Assembly: GCA_961205875.1 (NCBI GenBank)
Contig: OY540813.1
Span: 8,465,001-8,529,000, forward strand
Reading direction: 5' to 3'
From: Sialis fuliginosa
Lineage: Eukaryota; Arthropoda; Insecta; Megaloptera; Sialidae
DNA: 64,000 bases
The translations under genes and the position numbers were made by a program. Under the pieces are notes generated by a model. It made no database searches, had not been told where the DNA came from, and was given only the letters and a program-made list of their open reading frames with translations. This document shows, in pieces, positions 12,052 to 25,020 of the stretch (within the stretch, counting starts at the first letter, position 1; every line of letters begins with the position of its first letter).

Positions 12052-12630
12052 CAGGGTGGGCCATTTAAAGTGTTACAGATTTTTATATCATAACCATCGC
12101 TTTTTCTATTTATTATATTTAAGCAAAAAAAAAACCGATCAAAATAAAAATTTTTTGCATCTTGTACTTTTTCTCTAAAGTTGACTTCTGAGTAAAAAAT
12201 TCTTGAATTTTCAAAATCTCGAAATTATTTTGTTAGATATCTCACAAAGTTTAGGTTGTTCAAAAAAAAGTTTTCAGTAAAAGATTCGAGTTTTTTCACA
12301 TAGAATAAGATTACTAAATGAAAACTGTAGGTTTCTATTTGAAAAAATGATGTTGATCTTCAAATATCTTTCAAGGTCACATTAAAATAACAAATTAATA
12401 TTACTATTTGATTACTCCCTCACAACCAAACATTTTTTGGTTGAAACTTTTTTCAAATATGTTCTGAGATAAAAATCAGTAACACACGTGGGATTTTAAA
12501 ATGTATAAATATCGTAATACTCTTCCCGTTTTTACAGCTAATACATTTAATTTATTTAACTATTAAATTTTTATCTCCTATAGAGATAACTAAGATCTTA
12601 ATATTGGAAAAAGTTATCTGAAACACCCGG
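12052..12630. mobile_element. Possible mariner-type non-autonomous element
   Basis: The left edge reads TA then CAGGGTGGGCCATTTAAA, a frequent terminus of IS630/Tc1/mariner elements; the right edge inverted reads CCGGGTGTTTCAGAT, also next to TA. The end match is limited to the first eight or so bases. No transposase frame is visible in the 579 bp between. Confidence 0.4.
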
Positions 12631-14858
12631 TATATCACAGACTAATAATATTGACGGAGAATTTCATTTTTCAAATACGATCGACACACTATTTATTGGC
12701 ACTGCATTCGAATGCGCATTACTGATAAGATGCAATATATATTTGTATAAATATGTAGATTAGAGATAATGGACATGATTGTGACGTATTTGAATTAATG
12801 GCGGTGTACATAATACACGTTGGATGTATTGGAAGAGGATTTATTAATGTGTTTACAAACATACACACAGGTATATGTAATGTATGTGTGTACAAATGTA
12901 TTTGTTTGGGTGGGAATGATGTATGAATAAGGGTTGTTAAATTGTATTGTTTATAGGTAGGTATTTATATACATATATGTATATATGGCATAGTGAAAAT
13001 GGAATGTTTTAAGATTTTATATCGACTAAAATGTATGGCTTCAAACAAAATAATTTTTCAGAGGCCACTCTTTTTTATTCATTTTTTGAAATATTTTAAA
13101 AAATGTGAAAATTATCACCATAAAATATAAAAATACGAAGACTTGTTTTTTTTGCTCTTTGAATAATTTTCATGGTCATATCATCGAAAAAAGCAAAAAA
13201 AACCCTTCATGATCTTTCAAGACAGTAAGCATGTGTTTGACACACAAAAATTTGAGTATTGTTTTATTGATAAATATAGGTTTATCTTAAAAATGTAAAT
13301 AAATCAGGTTCGCATCAATAAAAAAATACAATTATCATTTTCTATTAAAATTTTACAAAAATTACCTTTAATCTGTAACAAAGAAAATCATTATAAAATA
13401 ATTTAATATAAAAATAACATCGAAGATGCTTTTTTGAATATGTTGATTGCAAAAATGTGTACATGAATATTCACAACGATCTTTTGCCTTTTTTGTAAAA
13501 TAATAAAAATAATGGTAACAATAATAATAGTGAGACCTGAGTAAATTTGAGTATCTAAATATGGCGCGATTAGGGGTTGGGGCGCGAAGCGCCCAGGGGT
13601 AAAGCCCCCTAGTACTTATAATAATTACTAACTATTGTCATTAACTATATATGTATGAAACAATTCAATCGAACATGCACCTTATTAGAATTGATAAAAT
13701 CACTTTATTATTGACAACGAATAAAAACAAAACAATTTCATTTAAACAGCATAAAAGAAACTGTGCAGGAAACGGCGTCGTTTTATGTCCAGATCCAGAC
13801 TAATGATTTTTAGATTTGAGATTTGCACAATAGGTAATCTAGCTCTAAGTTTAATGCAATACTTTGAAGTTGCACACATACACACCGTTACTGCTGCTTT
13901 GAAGGATTTACTTTTTTTTCCAAAATGTTTTTATGGATTTGCGACTAATGACTGTACTGAATATGCAGGAGTGTATAATGTAATTTACTTTTTTCCATTT
14001 TCAATTGAAATAAACTACTAACTGGCTGGCATTGTGCTGAAGGTTGCTACTTCGATTTTGTTAATGATGTCTGGGAATTTTAGATGTTCATTAATTTATG
14101 TATTTTATGAATAACATGTTGATTTAAACAAAAAACGAAAGTATAATAGGAGTTATTATTCTTGATTCTAATATGTATAATTATATAATTATTGTTAAAT
14201 ACAGAAAAACTTCTTGTTTACTTAATATGTTAATAAAATAACTTAATTTATGTATGTGTTCAGATTTTTTATTTAATTTTTAATTCACCCGTATTGTTAT
14301 TTGATCCTAACCTAAAAAAATGTTTATTTTTTTAAGCTCGTGGGGCAATGATGAAAATCAAAACTAGAATCATTAATTTATTTGGTCATTTTAAAGAAAA
14401 TAACCAAATGAAGAAGATTGATGAAGTATCAAGTAAAAATGGAGAAGAAACGAAGATGTTGATGTGTATTGAAGACTAGGTATTACTGGGTAATGTACTG
14501 CAAGTGCAATTTATAAGTACCTACATGATAAGTGTACCAGTGGCCAAAGTGCGTCCAAAGGCGTTCGTTGCGACTTTTGTACCAATTAGGTTTAATTATT
14601 TCACTATTTGTGACCACCCCATTCTAGTCGAGTAATCACGATCATCTAAGGTTTTGAATTTTCTTTAATATTAGTTTTAATATATTTTATTAAAATTAAT
14701 ACTAAAAGTTTATAACTAATGGATTATATTTTAATAATATACAATACATCTATTGGTTTCTTACTCAAGTTATAATTTATTTGAATTTTCCCGTAGGTGT
14801 TCGTAATTACCCCCAATCGAATATTAAGATTAGATATATTCATTTCTTCAAATTATTA
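12631..14858. other. AT-rich non-coding stretch, intron or intergenic
   Basis: If the kinase gene continues to the right, this belongs to its first visible upstream intron. It has AT-rich sequence, short TA-rich simple repeats (about 12960-12990), and paired GC hairpins at 13576-13615. The open frame at 13785-14021 has no protein-like features. I found no N-lobe kinase exon here. Confidence 0.4.
13576..13612. repeat. Two adjacent GC-rich hairpins
   Basis: GGGCGCGAAGCGCCC forms a 6-bp stem with a GAA loop, followed directly by GGGGTAAAGCCCC, a second 4-bp stem. They stand out in AT-rich DNA and probably mark the end of a dispersed repeat. Confidence 0.4.
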
Positions 14859-14860
14859 TA

Positions 14861-14990
14861 CAGGGAATTCCAGACCACCCGTCCATTATGTTTTACACCC
14901 AAACTATTGAAGATAGAGTTTTATGATAAAAAATAAATCTTCAATAGTTTGGGCGTAAAACATAGTGGACGGGTGGTTTGGAACTCCCTG
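14861..14990. mobile_element. Short mariner-type MITE, almost pure hairpin
   Basis: Arms of 54 bp (14861-14914 and 14937-14990) are inverse copies with few mismatches, ending CAGGGAATTCCAGACC and, inverted from the right, CAGGGAGTTCCAAACC. TA flanks both ends (14859-14860 and 14991-14992), as expected for Tc1/mariner insertion. The total is 130 bp with a 22-bp loop. Confidence 0.8.
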
Positions 14991-15059
14991 TATATAAAAT
15001 AATTAAGGTCCTCTAAATAAATATAGATGTAATATTATTATAGAAACTATAATAATATG

Positions 15060-15445
15060 TTCAGCCCTATTTGCCCTACTACAGTGGGTAGAGAGATAGA
15101 GGCGCGTCCATATATGTATTGTGTATACATAATACGCGCGAGTGTGTGTGCGGAAACAGGTCGCGGAGGATGGAAAGCTGCGCAGGTGATGTAACGGCGA
15201 AATGAGCAATAAATATAATCTGTCAGAGGCCACGGCGATGTCAATAGCCGGGAGACTTATGCGTTGCGTTCGTGCACTTGCAATTTATCACTCGGGCTCA
15301 CCAACGCGAGCTCCTCTGTATGCCCTATCTCTCGTTCTGCAAGTGTGTGTGTGTGTGTCACCCAACCAACCAACCAACCACCCATCCACCTCCACATACA
15401 CGCGCGCGTAGATCCGGTGCTTGAAAAACGACGTCTTTTTGACAC
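15060..15445. other. GC-rich island with simple repeats, possible promoter or first exon
   Basis: This island has many CpG sites in contrast with its surroundings, and contains (GT)n at about 15343-15359, (CCAA)n at about 15362-15380 and ACGCGCGCGT near 15400. Frames are open on both strands simply because stops are rare at this composition; none resembles a known protein. It could be the promoter or 5' exon of the kinase gene, but nothing links it directly. Confidence 0.3.
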
Positions 15446-15449
15446 AAGA

Positions 15450-16620
15450 ATTAGTTATAAATTTATATGCAGTTTTTGCTATGTATTATAAAATATTTAA
15501 ATTTAAATTTAATTTAATTTTTTATTGTTTCTACTGTCTCGGCTATATCATTAAATGTACATTTAGTACTTATCATAGACATGGAAAGATATAGGAATCA
15601 TAACATGCTACTTAACATTGTTATCACAAAAATGTGCTCTATAAAGTCGCATTGAACCTTGAAGTAAATATCAATTGTTTAGAATTATAAAATTAATAAA
15701 TAATTAATGTTTTATGTTGCCTTTTAAAGTATTTAAGTGGTAATCTATTAATAGAGAAAATCATCGTCTCTTTTACAGATCAAATTCAAATAAAATTTAT
15801 TTAAATTATAATTGCATATTATAAACAACAAACCGACGTTTATGAGATATAAATATTGAAAAGAAATGGTTGTAATCAATTTTTGATAACAGTTTTGCAT
15901 ACATATGTACTTCTTAAAGATAGGAATGCTAATGTAATAATAATATTATAAGTAGATACTCGTAAAAGTAAGAATTAGCAATAAAGGTATTTACTTCTGA
16001 TTACTATTTCCATGTAATTAGCTGTTTAACAAAATTAAACTAAAATGACTTGATTCTATAAATAATTTGAAGAAAATTATTACAGAAGATACTTACAAGT
16101 AAAACAATAAATAAAATACATTAAATTAGAACACACAGAGAACATGTTAAAGTGTTCGACTATAAAAGATGGAAAATGTCAAATACACAATCTTCCAGAA
16201 AACTTGAAATATCTCCACGCGTATTTTATTTCATACCTTTCGTCTCAACTGCGTATATAAGTTATGTAACACTTTGAAAATCAATTGGGAATAAAGTGAA
16301 AATATAGAAAACTTGTTTATAAAATATTTATTGAGTTTGGGACGTTCACGAAAGCCAAGTTTCCGAATATAGCAATGACGTTCATTATACACTTATAAAA
16401 ATAAATGTGTATTGGGTTTTTAGAATAAATGACACAATAACTTTTAAGAAAACGAATTTTATTATTTATGAATGTTAGATCTTGTATGAATATTTTCGTG
16501 AATATGAATTAATATTATTATTTTCTTATTTGAAAATTTCTGGATGCATATTTTCTTTCTTAAATAGGTATGCTATGTATATATAGGAACAGTATGCTTA
16601 AAATAATACTTTTCAGTGGT
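15450..16620. other. AT-rich stretch without recognisable features
   Basis: No gene, splice-supported exon or clear repeat was recognised in this roughly 1.2-kb stretch. Confidence 0.3.
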
Positions 16621-16639
16621 GGGGCATTTTTGTGATATT

Positions 16640-17130
16640 TTTATTTATGGTTATTTTTCTTTCTTTTTAACGGTAAGAAATTTGATTGACCGGTCATATA
16701 GTGGTTCGCGCCAAGTTCCTCAAAATAGGCGTTTGTTTTCAACTCGACCTCTTCATTAGAGTAAAATCTTTTATCAGAAAACCACATTTCAATTTCGGAA
16801 AAAGATAGTTCTTATTTTTGGTAAATTGTTAAAAACGCGGTACTCATTGCGCGCAAAGCTTTTTCATATACAAACATTTATGAAGGATATGACCAGCACG
16901 TTTCTTTGAGATGCATATTCACTTTCACTTTGTAGTCATTAAACAAAATTTCACGAATTGTTCAAATGTTTTCTGAAGTAACTGCCTCATTTGCCTTCCT
17001 GAATGTGGTGCATCATTTGAGCTCGTAGTTCACGACAAAATTTAACAAACCAATAATTTACGGTTGAATTAGCTTGGGCAGATGTGCCATTCCTATGTTT
17101 ACATGGTATTTTTCCCCATCAAAAAACAAT
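16640..17130 (-). pseudogene. Broken mariner transposase with internal deletion
   Basis: Minus-strand pieces in different frames follow the order of a mariner transposase: NYWFVKFCRELRAQ, then ENIEQIREILFNDYKVKVNM, AGHILHKCLYMKKLCAQ with VPRF (matching the family's L.M.K.CAKWVPR motif), then LFPKLKCGF (family motif LFPKLK) and a C-terminal SNEEVELKTNAYFEELGANH. Several stops and frameshifts interrupt it, and the catalytic middle between WVPR and LFPKLK is missing, so it cannot encode an active enzyme. Terminal repeats were not identified. Confidence 0.75.
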
Positions 17131-17279
17131 GTTAAATCAAAACATGACATTTACTTTTTTTCATGATTAAAAAAATAACAAAAGTAGCATCACTTCTAAG
17201 GTTGTAGCTTGAACAAGAATGTCATGAAATTTGACAGTATTCTAGTTAAGGTTGATACTCTATGGGAAGCATAAGGATT

Positions 17280-18860
17280 TTTTGTTTATGTCGCCATCTG
17301 TATGTCAGGCCAAAGACTTTTCAACCCATGTTGTTTGTGAATATAAAGGTATATAAAAGTATAAGTGTATAAATTATAAAACACCAAATCTCTGTAATCC
17401 ATAACTAAAATGTTCATTTGATATTCCAGTCTGTGCATTTATTGCTGACATTTATTTTTCAAAACTAATATAAGTGTAAATCCGCAGACATCATAAAATC
17501 TAGGAAAATATATACGTTATTTTTTTTTTCTAAAAAATATAAGGTTGTGAATGACAGCCACTCTGTGTGTGATGTAAAAAAGCAAATCATCTTCACGTCT
17601 TCAGCAGGAAGTCTCGAGCTTTTGAAAAGTTGACAGCATAAAATGTTCTCAGTATCGTAGATGGAATGAATATTTTATTATAGTCTACCGGACTCTCGTA
17701 CGGTCACTATTTGAACTCCCAACGTCCAATACTTAAAATTAATGGACTTGCTGAAGTACTTTTTCATACACCATATTTTTTAAACTTACAGAATTTATGA
17801 TCTTTTTTATGTGTAATATAAGTTTTTACATTTGTTTTGGCGGTATTATAATAATTTATTTTAAAATAGTATTGTATCAAAACTTTTCAGAAATAAATCT
17901 AGGATTAAGTTTTAATCAATTTCTAACATCGTATTTAATTTAATTTGTATGAACTAAATTTAAAATATGTGAAGTAAAATTTAACTTTCGTAAGCTGCTT
18001 ATAAAGCTAACAATAAAGTGAAGTTGGGTATGTGAGAATTTGGATTAAGGTAGTTATTTTTTTAAGCCGACGAAATTTGAAGTTCTTATGATAAAACAGA
18101 TACATAAGTTATCGTCCTTATTTTATTCATACACTAGACCTAGAAACGTGTAATTTTTTGATCGGATTTACTTGAAACTTGGCATAAATATTCTACAATA
18201 CAAATAATAATAATATTAGTACAATGACAACTGCACCGATAAAGCATACCTATATTTTTTAATTTTTTTATTAAACGTGGCAATATTTTATCTTGATATA
18301 ATATAAAAATTGTAAATTCTTTGTTTGGTGAAACCAATGCGTCAAGAAATCTTAAAATATAAGTAAATAAAATTTGTACAATGTACATACTTGCAACATA
18401 CTAATACATTTATCTTCATGTATAAATTATAGGGTATTTTAAAATTCATATTTGTTTTATGGCCGATACAGATGTGATAGTTATTTGTGTAATAAAATAT
18501 AAATTTATGCGAAATTTGCAACATGTGTGTTGATAATAAAACGTACTTTTTAATTTAAAAAGCTGTAATTTCATGCTTAATGTCTGATTTCGCGATACAA
18601 AAAGTTAAAGTTTAATGTTTTAAATTTAGCATGTAAACATGTACGTAAACTCAACAAATATGCAATATCAGTAATATTATAACATGCAGAGTGTGTAATT
18701 ATTTATTTAGTATTTATTTACTATACCCGATAGCTCAGCATTATTGTTCAGGTTCACAAAGCCAAATATTGATACATATTTGTGCATGGATATATTTATG
18801 ATGCATTTTGAATTTATATCTATACATAGTCTACCATACATTATTTGTTTTATTTGAATA
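17280..18860. other. AT-rich stretch without recognisable genes
   Basis: Nothing gene-like was recognised. Minus-strand frames at 18140-18524 and 18707-18985 are low-complexity and overlap repeat borders. Confidence 0.3.
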
Positions 18861-18867
18861 TACATAA

Positions 18868-20154
18868 CAATGGTTGAACTGCAATAACAATGAAAGAATG
18901 TATTTAAATTGCTCCACGGGCCGCATTGACAACCTAATATTGTTCGAGGGCCGCACATAAATAATAATTCTAAATTTTTTCTCATAACTTTTTCGAACGA
19001 ATTTCGTGCTTATTGAATTCTTTTTCTAGTCACCTTAATTTTTTTAAAGTAGAACTACTTATAAACGCGGTAACCTCGGGAGCAATAAATTCAAAAAAAT
19101 ATGTCTCCTTTTGAAAACTTGTATTAACTTTTGTAATATATTCGAGTTGATATTTCTATGAAAAGTTGAAATTTTTCTATGAAAAATGAAATTAAAACTA
19201 TGAAATTTGACTAAAAAATTTTGAGACTTAGATTTCGTTAAAAGTATGTTTTTTATATAGAAAAAATGTGAAAAGTTGAAATTTTCAAACCGTAGGTATA
19301 AATCTCAAACCGTTCTCGAGATATGGCCTCTCAAAGTTTCAGTTTTATCAAAATTTTGGAGAAAAATAGCTGTAACTTTTGAACGCGTGGTTGGAATTTA
19401 TTTTAGTTGACGAATTTGAAATCATCGTGTCAAAATCTATATGACATGTAAAATACTTCAAAACTCGGCAAAATTTTTTTTGCGAAAAATCGAAAAAATT
19501 CAAAGGGGTATACCTTAAAAAATGTCGATTTTTGGCCAAAATTTTTTTTGTCTGATTTTGAAGTGTTATACATGTCATTATATAGATTTTGACACTCTGA
19601 TTTCAAATTCGTTAACTAAAATCAATTCCGACAACACGTTCAAAAGTTACGGCTATTTTTCCCCAAAAATTTGAAAAAACTGAAACTATTAACGAAATTA
19701 AAATAAAAAATTTTTGAGTCATATTTCATGCTTCAAATTTAAACTTTCCATAGAAAAATCAATTTAAAGTTAAGAAAATTAGAAGGAAAATCCTAACTTA
19801 CTTTATAAATAATAATTTCCAATACTTTTCATCTAATTTTTCTTTAAATCACAGGTACCTAATTAAACTTTAAAATGCGCGTATATCAAAAAAAGAAAAT
19901 AGTTCAATTCAAGACACGCACCCCTTATGCACACAAAACTAAATTAAGAAAAATATGTCAATTACAACGAAAATTTTTAATAACTAAAACTTAGTTAAGT
20001 TTTAATACATAAATAAAACAATGGGAAAATAAAACCAGTTTCAGGCATTTTAAATAACCCGATACCTAAAAAAAGCGTTATTTACTATAATTTATTCAAA
20101 TATGGCCGCGGGCCGCACAAAAGGGCGCGGAGGGCCGCAGATTGGCTACCCTTG
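18868..20154. mobile_element. hAT-like element containing a nested palindrome
   Basis: Read inward from the right edge the element begins CAAGGGTAGCCAATCTGCGG and contains GGGCCGCA-type motifs; the left part holds CGGGCCGCATTGACAACC and GAGGGCCGCAC. GGCCGCA-rich ends of this form are found in hAT transposons. The centre (19340-19690) is a large imperfect palindrome. No transposase frame remains. The exact left end is uncertain, and no 8-bp target duplication was found. Confidence 0.55.
19200..19690. repeat. Dispersed repeat with inverted arms, copy 1
   Basis: Around a centre near 19500 the two sides repeat inversely: GTAACTTTTGAACGCG with GACGAATTTGAAATCATC on the left and the inverse of GTAACTTTTGAACGTG with AACGAATTTGAAATCAGA on the right. 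A second, single-armed copy lies at 43400-43575 (GTAACTTTTGAACCG, GACGGATTTGAAATCGG). Confidence 0.7.
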
Positions 20155-20900
20155 TTGTAAATGATAAATCAGTAAATGTAATGGAAATATGCCAGTTTGT
20201 ATGAAGATGTCATATTAAAAAGACTACTGCAGTCAAAGAAAACTTTTAAGACAACTAAATTAATAACTTTGTAGGTAAATACTTAAGAGAGGAAGAAAGT
20301 TCCTTATTAAAAAATATTAAATGGTTATTGAAAAAATCGATTTAATTTATTATGTTAAAGCAGATAAAGTTAGTTTTGGAAATATATTTCAACTGTAAAG
20401 AGATCACATTCACTTCACAGTTTTCAAACAAAGTTTTGGGAGGTATTTTAAAAAGTGGATTAGAAACAAAGTTTTCAGCTCCTACATAACCGTAAAACTT
20501 TCCAAATCGAATTTTAGAAGTGCGAAAAAACAGCATATCCGGGGTGGAAGGCCACCGGGGATCGCTTTCCGAGTCACACTAACTTTTTCAACAATGCTGA
20601 TCACATTTTACAACTTTAGGAAATGTTAATCAAACAAGTATCCATTGGTCCGTATTTACTCACATCTATGGCTCATAAACAGGAATCAATGCTTTTTAAT
20701 TCTCATAATCGATTTTGAAAATTAGCTATCTTTGTACGTATATTATATAGCCTGAGAGTCTATAGCAGTAAATTTGCACGTATAATAATAATAATATTAT
20801 TTATTCTGTTAATTAATCTAAAGAGAGTGCAGAACATGCCAATAAAATCACAGAAAATAATAATGAATAATAGAAAAATAAATAATATACTTATATATAC
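20155..20900. other. AT-rich stretch without recognisable genes
   Basis: A minus-strand open frame at 20342-20536 shows no recognisable domain. (AAT)n-like sequence occurs near 20780-20800. Nothing else was seen. Confidence 0.3.
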
Positions 20901-21255
20901 TACCGGACCCGCCTGGGCTTCGCACGGGAGTTAATATTTCACCCCCTGTCATGTATGGAGGGTTGTAATTAGTTTCATTAGATCCGGCGGGAAAAATACT
21001 ACGAGCCGAGATATTTACGATTTTTTCCGACTTGATTTACTATTATCATCACTGCTTATTCTTTATGTTAAATATCTAACGTAACAAAATATATTCTATA
21101 ACCTGGCCAGAGAACATATGTATCTATGAATTAAAAAAAATACGTAAATCGGATAAATGTTTCTCGAGTTATAAGCGCAAAAAATGGACAAACAGACAGA
21201 CAGAGAGGTGTACCTATCTATGTATGGTATTTTTGATTCAGTAGTTTTATATATA
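20901..21255 (+). mobile_element. 3' tail of a non-LTR element or SINE, copy 1
   Basis: It begins CGGACCCGCCTGGGCTTCGC and ends with CTCGAGTTATAAGCGC and GACAAACAGACAGACAGA. The stretch from TCCGACTTGATTTACTATTA to the end matches, on the opposite strand, 29900-30110 with roughly 85-90% identity by eye. The 'cccg...cttcgc' head and 'gacagacag' tail are widespread in arthropod RTE-type and SINE tails. No open reading frame remains. Confidence 0.65.
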
Positions 21256-21960
21256 ACTGACTATAGATTTTTTTCTTTCATAATATGTAAAGTAAAGAAA
21301 ATTTAGTAAAATGTACGGATCTAAGAATCACTACTGATATTTATCCAATAAAAAAACAAACGCGTAAGTTCATAATATATCAGATATGTCTGCTTGATTA
21401 ATCACAAACAGACAAACAGTTTTACTTGCGAAAGAAAAAATACTTTGAGCAGTAAAAGTGACAACAACATGTATACGAATATGCGGAAATAGAAATTATT
21501 CATCTGAAAAAAGTTTAAGGTGCCTTGAACAGTAGACAGAACCTGGCACGGCAGAGCGTTGGATTCTTTTACAAAACTCAAACGGAAATACGACAACAAA
21601 ACGCTACAAAGTTTTCTAATTCTTCATAGATGCGTTTGTTTTTGTTGGGGCGGAAAATGTGGAAAAACCCGAGGTGCGAAATAACACAAAGTTTGTTCGC
21701 GTTTTTCTCCTTTTTTCATTCTCCTTTCGAGTGGAATATCCGGTGACGGTAAAGTGTATATATGTACTTATTAAAACGAATCTCTTGAATTATTTATTTC
21801 CACTTTGGGAAACTGAACTTGCGAAAAACCGAAGACTTATCGGATCAAATAGTTATTTTTAAAATCTTAACAAATACTTGTACATAATATGTAGTTTCAA
21901 GATAACAACTTATTTCTATATAATATCATTAATAATAAAAATATAATAGTAGTCATGTTA

Positions 21961-22210
21961 AATATATTAAATAATAACAAATTGATTGTCTAAACACTCT
22001 AAGCGTCAAAAATTTATTAAATAAAAAGTACACGCAAGATTTCTATTCAGAGAATCATCTTCAGGCTTTTAGAAAGAAAATAAATTTGAGACAGATGTCG
22101 TATTCTCAATATATTCATGTCTCAAATTTTTTTTTTCTAAAAGCCTGAAGATAATTCTGTGAATAATAATACATTTTTTACGTTTAGACAATCAATTTGT
22201 TATTAATATT
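21961..22210. mobile_element. Foldback element B with hammerhead-like motif
   Basis: The arms 21961-22093 and 22118-22210 are inverse copies: AACAAATTGATTGTCTAAAC on the left matches the inverse on the right, and ATCTTCAGGCTTTTAGAAA recurs at the centre. The left arm is about 40 bp longer. Reading outward, the left arm gives AAGCCTGAAGATGATTC, TCT, GAATAGAAATC; the right arm gives the same with decay. Confidence 0.7.
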
Positions 22211-22331
22211 TTTAATTAAAATATTCAAGTGTAATCAATGAAAATTAACTTCAAAGAGGGGCTTAATAGGACTATACTATTTGTAATATGATCAAGTGGC
22301 TCTAGAGCGGTGTTTCTAAACCCAAATTGAC

Positions 22332-22522
22332 CTTGGGTTGCATAAAGCAAAATTAATCATGATTAGTTAAAATCAGTTGTTTTAAAACCATTATTAATTA
22401 TAATAATAATAATAATGAATTATTCATTTTCAAATTGATATTAAGTTTAGAATTAACATTAATCATGGTTTGAAAATAACTGATCAACTAATCGTGGTTA
22501 ATTTTGCTTTATGCAACCCAAG
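22332..22522. mobile_element. Palindromic MITE
   Basis: Arms of about 70 bp (22332-22402 and 22452-22522) read CTTGGGTTGCATAAAGCAAA and its inverse, with an AT-rich loop of (AAT)n. Family unknown. Confidence 0.7.
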
Positions 22523-24647
22523 CTGAAAATGTAAAATAAATTATACATTTTAGCGTTTTAAGAGGACCGACAAGAAATATTCGCGAGCCAGTGGTTAAGA
22601 ATCAATTTCGTGTAATCAATATTGCGCAATAAACATACCCATTACAATAAAGTAAAGTATCCATGTTTACACACACGTGCCCGATTAGTTATATCCAGAT
22701 TACTTAAAGAGCACTTGGCTCACACGAGATGACTAACCCGCAGTGGAGCACACTCGTGCGTAGATCATTCCACAACATCGTTTGCATAAGTGTTCAGTAG
22801 TACCTGCTATATACTGCATCTAGTATGTTACTGCACTGCACTATAACTTTGTGTAAAGCAGCAGTTTCAAGCATTATAATATTAATTAAGGGATGACCAT
22901 TTTATCTAAAAGATAAAATACTGGTATTGATAGTTTCTGTATTAAAAAGGGATTTGTTAATTTTTTTTTAAATAAACGAAAGGAGTTTTTAATACAAGAC
23001 AAAAATGATCCAACACAAAATCAATTTAAATTAGTGTACAGTCATGACCTGCTGTTAAAATGTTTCCATGGACAATGATACCGAAAATGGCAAATTAAAA
23101 AATATATATTTGGTGTCAAAAGTTAGAAATTTATATGAGCTAATCCAGTACTTAAAAAAACAGGGGGCACGTATTTTGCTCCCGATTTTTTTTCTGAAAG
23201 TACATTATTAGAAAAAAAGTGCCTCACCCACATAAGCGCATGGTTGAAGTGTTTTAATTAACCATGCGTAACCCCTAAAAAGAACCTTAGGTTTTTTTTA
23301 GTGGTTACCACTCACCCTCTATTTAATTTAACAATTATCAATCAAACATAATATTATAACCCAAAACCCGTACCTATACAAAACACATAGCTTGACATAA
23401 ACGTAAACTATGCGCATCTCTATATCACGCATAACCGACATACAGTGACTTGTACGCATGCGCTATTCATTCATCTTTCTCTTATACATCTACTCATGCA
23501 TATTCGCTAATCTCACTAATTCACTTCAAAACGTGTTTCCCAAATTTGTTTTATAGTTTTTTAGTTGTCCCTTCTTATGCATGTTGTATGACGCCTTCTC
23601 TTTAGGTTTCATAAAGTTTTTTTTGTAGAAATAGTCGTTTTTTAAACTGCCGTCAAGTATTTTGGTTGAAACTAAAATACTTCTCGTATAGGTCATTTTT
23701 AAAATTCTGTATGTACTGTCATAATATCTAAAAAAATGTGTTCAGAAACTTTTTATACTACACTTGTTTTAAGATGTCTTATTTTTAATATTTATATCTA
23801 TGCATATTGCATATATATATTATTTTTTTCTTCCAGCCCTAATTATAATATCTCCACAACACCCACAAGATTATGTTCACTAATTATATCCACCACAGCC
23901 AGTACCATTGTTGCGGTGTGTACGTGCTAATGGACGATTGTGCTAATTGCAAAATGAAATTGCAAGAACGGTGAAAGAACGCGCAGTGTTAGTCGTTTGT
24001 CTCTCGATAGAAAAACAACAAGCTTTTCCACGTCCACGTATAAAATTGTTGTTGGAGCTATGTACTAATGGGTTGTTTATCAGCTGCTATTTGTAGATTT
24101 ATTTATTTGTTTTGTAAATAAAAGCACCGATATAATTAGTACTAATACAAATTGACAAGAAACGTGATTTGAGTACATAGTTTTTTATATTGTCAACATT
24201 TATTTAGTATTATTTTATTTGTTTTTATACGTGTCAATAAGTTCTGCGGTACAACAAACATTTTAAATACGAAAACTATTTTTCGATATGAAAGTTAATT
24301 TAAAAAGTAAAACGCTGGATTTCACAAACGCAGATTGAAATGCTTAATTAAGATCTTACAAATGTGTTAAGTATGGCGATTAGATGTTTAGAATTTGACA
24401 CACTAGAGAAAACAAAAATAGAGTCTGGATCGACCCTTACAATGTCAAACTTCACTTAACTATGTCGAAACGAAGCATTGGTGTTTATAAAACGTGTTTA
24501 TTACTTTTCGTTAATCGAACAGTTATGCTTCGTTATTGAATTATCAACTTATTTTTGCGTTATTTGTAAGTACACTAAAACGCACGAAAAGATAAACTGT
24601 AAAAAACTGTATAAAATGTAATTTATATTAGTGTTATATATAATTGT
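22523..24647. other. Non-coding stretch, mixed composition
   Basis: GC-richer patches at about 22655-22820 and 23400-23480 contain no protein-like frame on either strand. No exon or repeat could be assigned. Confidence 0.3.
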
Positions 24648-25020
24648 ACTAAAAATTTGATAGTGTGTACTTTGTACACTTGAACATAAATCATACTTTA
24701 TACTCGATTTTAACTAATATTGAAGAATATACCGGTATGACGTCACAATTATCAAAAATCACGTATATACATAGTTATTCTATGCTCTAATAATATACAC
24801 GTTAACTGTCCTTGGTTAGGGCAAACTATTGGGGCGAAGGTAGGTTGGTTAGTTTTGGTTAGGTTAAAATCAAAAAATGTAATCAAATCAAAAATATGTA
24901 AAAAGTCACATTAAAAATATCAAAACATCAGTGGGATCATTCAGTGCAAAGTATTAATTTTTAGTGCAAAATATTAAATTTTATGTTCAAGTGTACAAAT
25001 GCATGCTACAAATTTTTAGT
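24648..25020. mobile_element. MITE with about 43-bp terminal inverted repeats
   Basis: The left end ACTAAAAATTTGATAGTG...TTTGTACACTTGAACATAAA is repeated inversely at the right (TTTATGTTCAAGTGTACAAA...CAAATTTTTAGT). The inner 20 bp are perfect. A related motif, ATCATTCAGTGCAAAGTAT, occurs at 24935 and again at 25660, so parts of the family recur nearby. Confidence 0.7.

Noticed and set aside
12052..12630. Autonomous mariner element
   Set aside because: The ends are suggestive, but no piece of transposase can be read in either strand, and the two ends agree only over a few bases.
15003..15491. Five overlapping open frames on both strands
   Set aside because: They result from few stops in a GC-rich, repeat-containing island; none resembles a protein.
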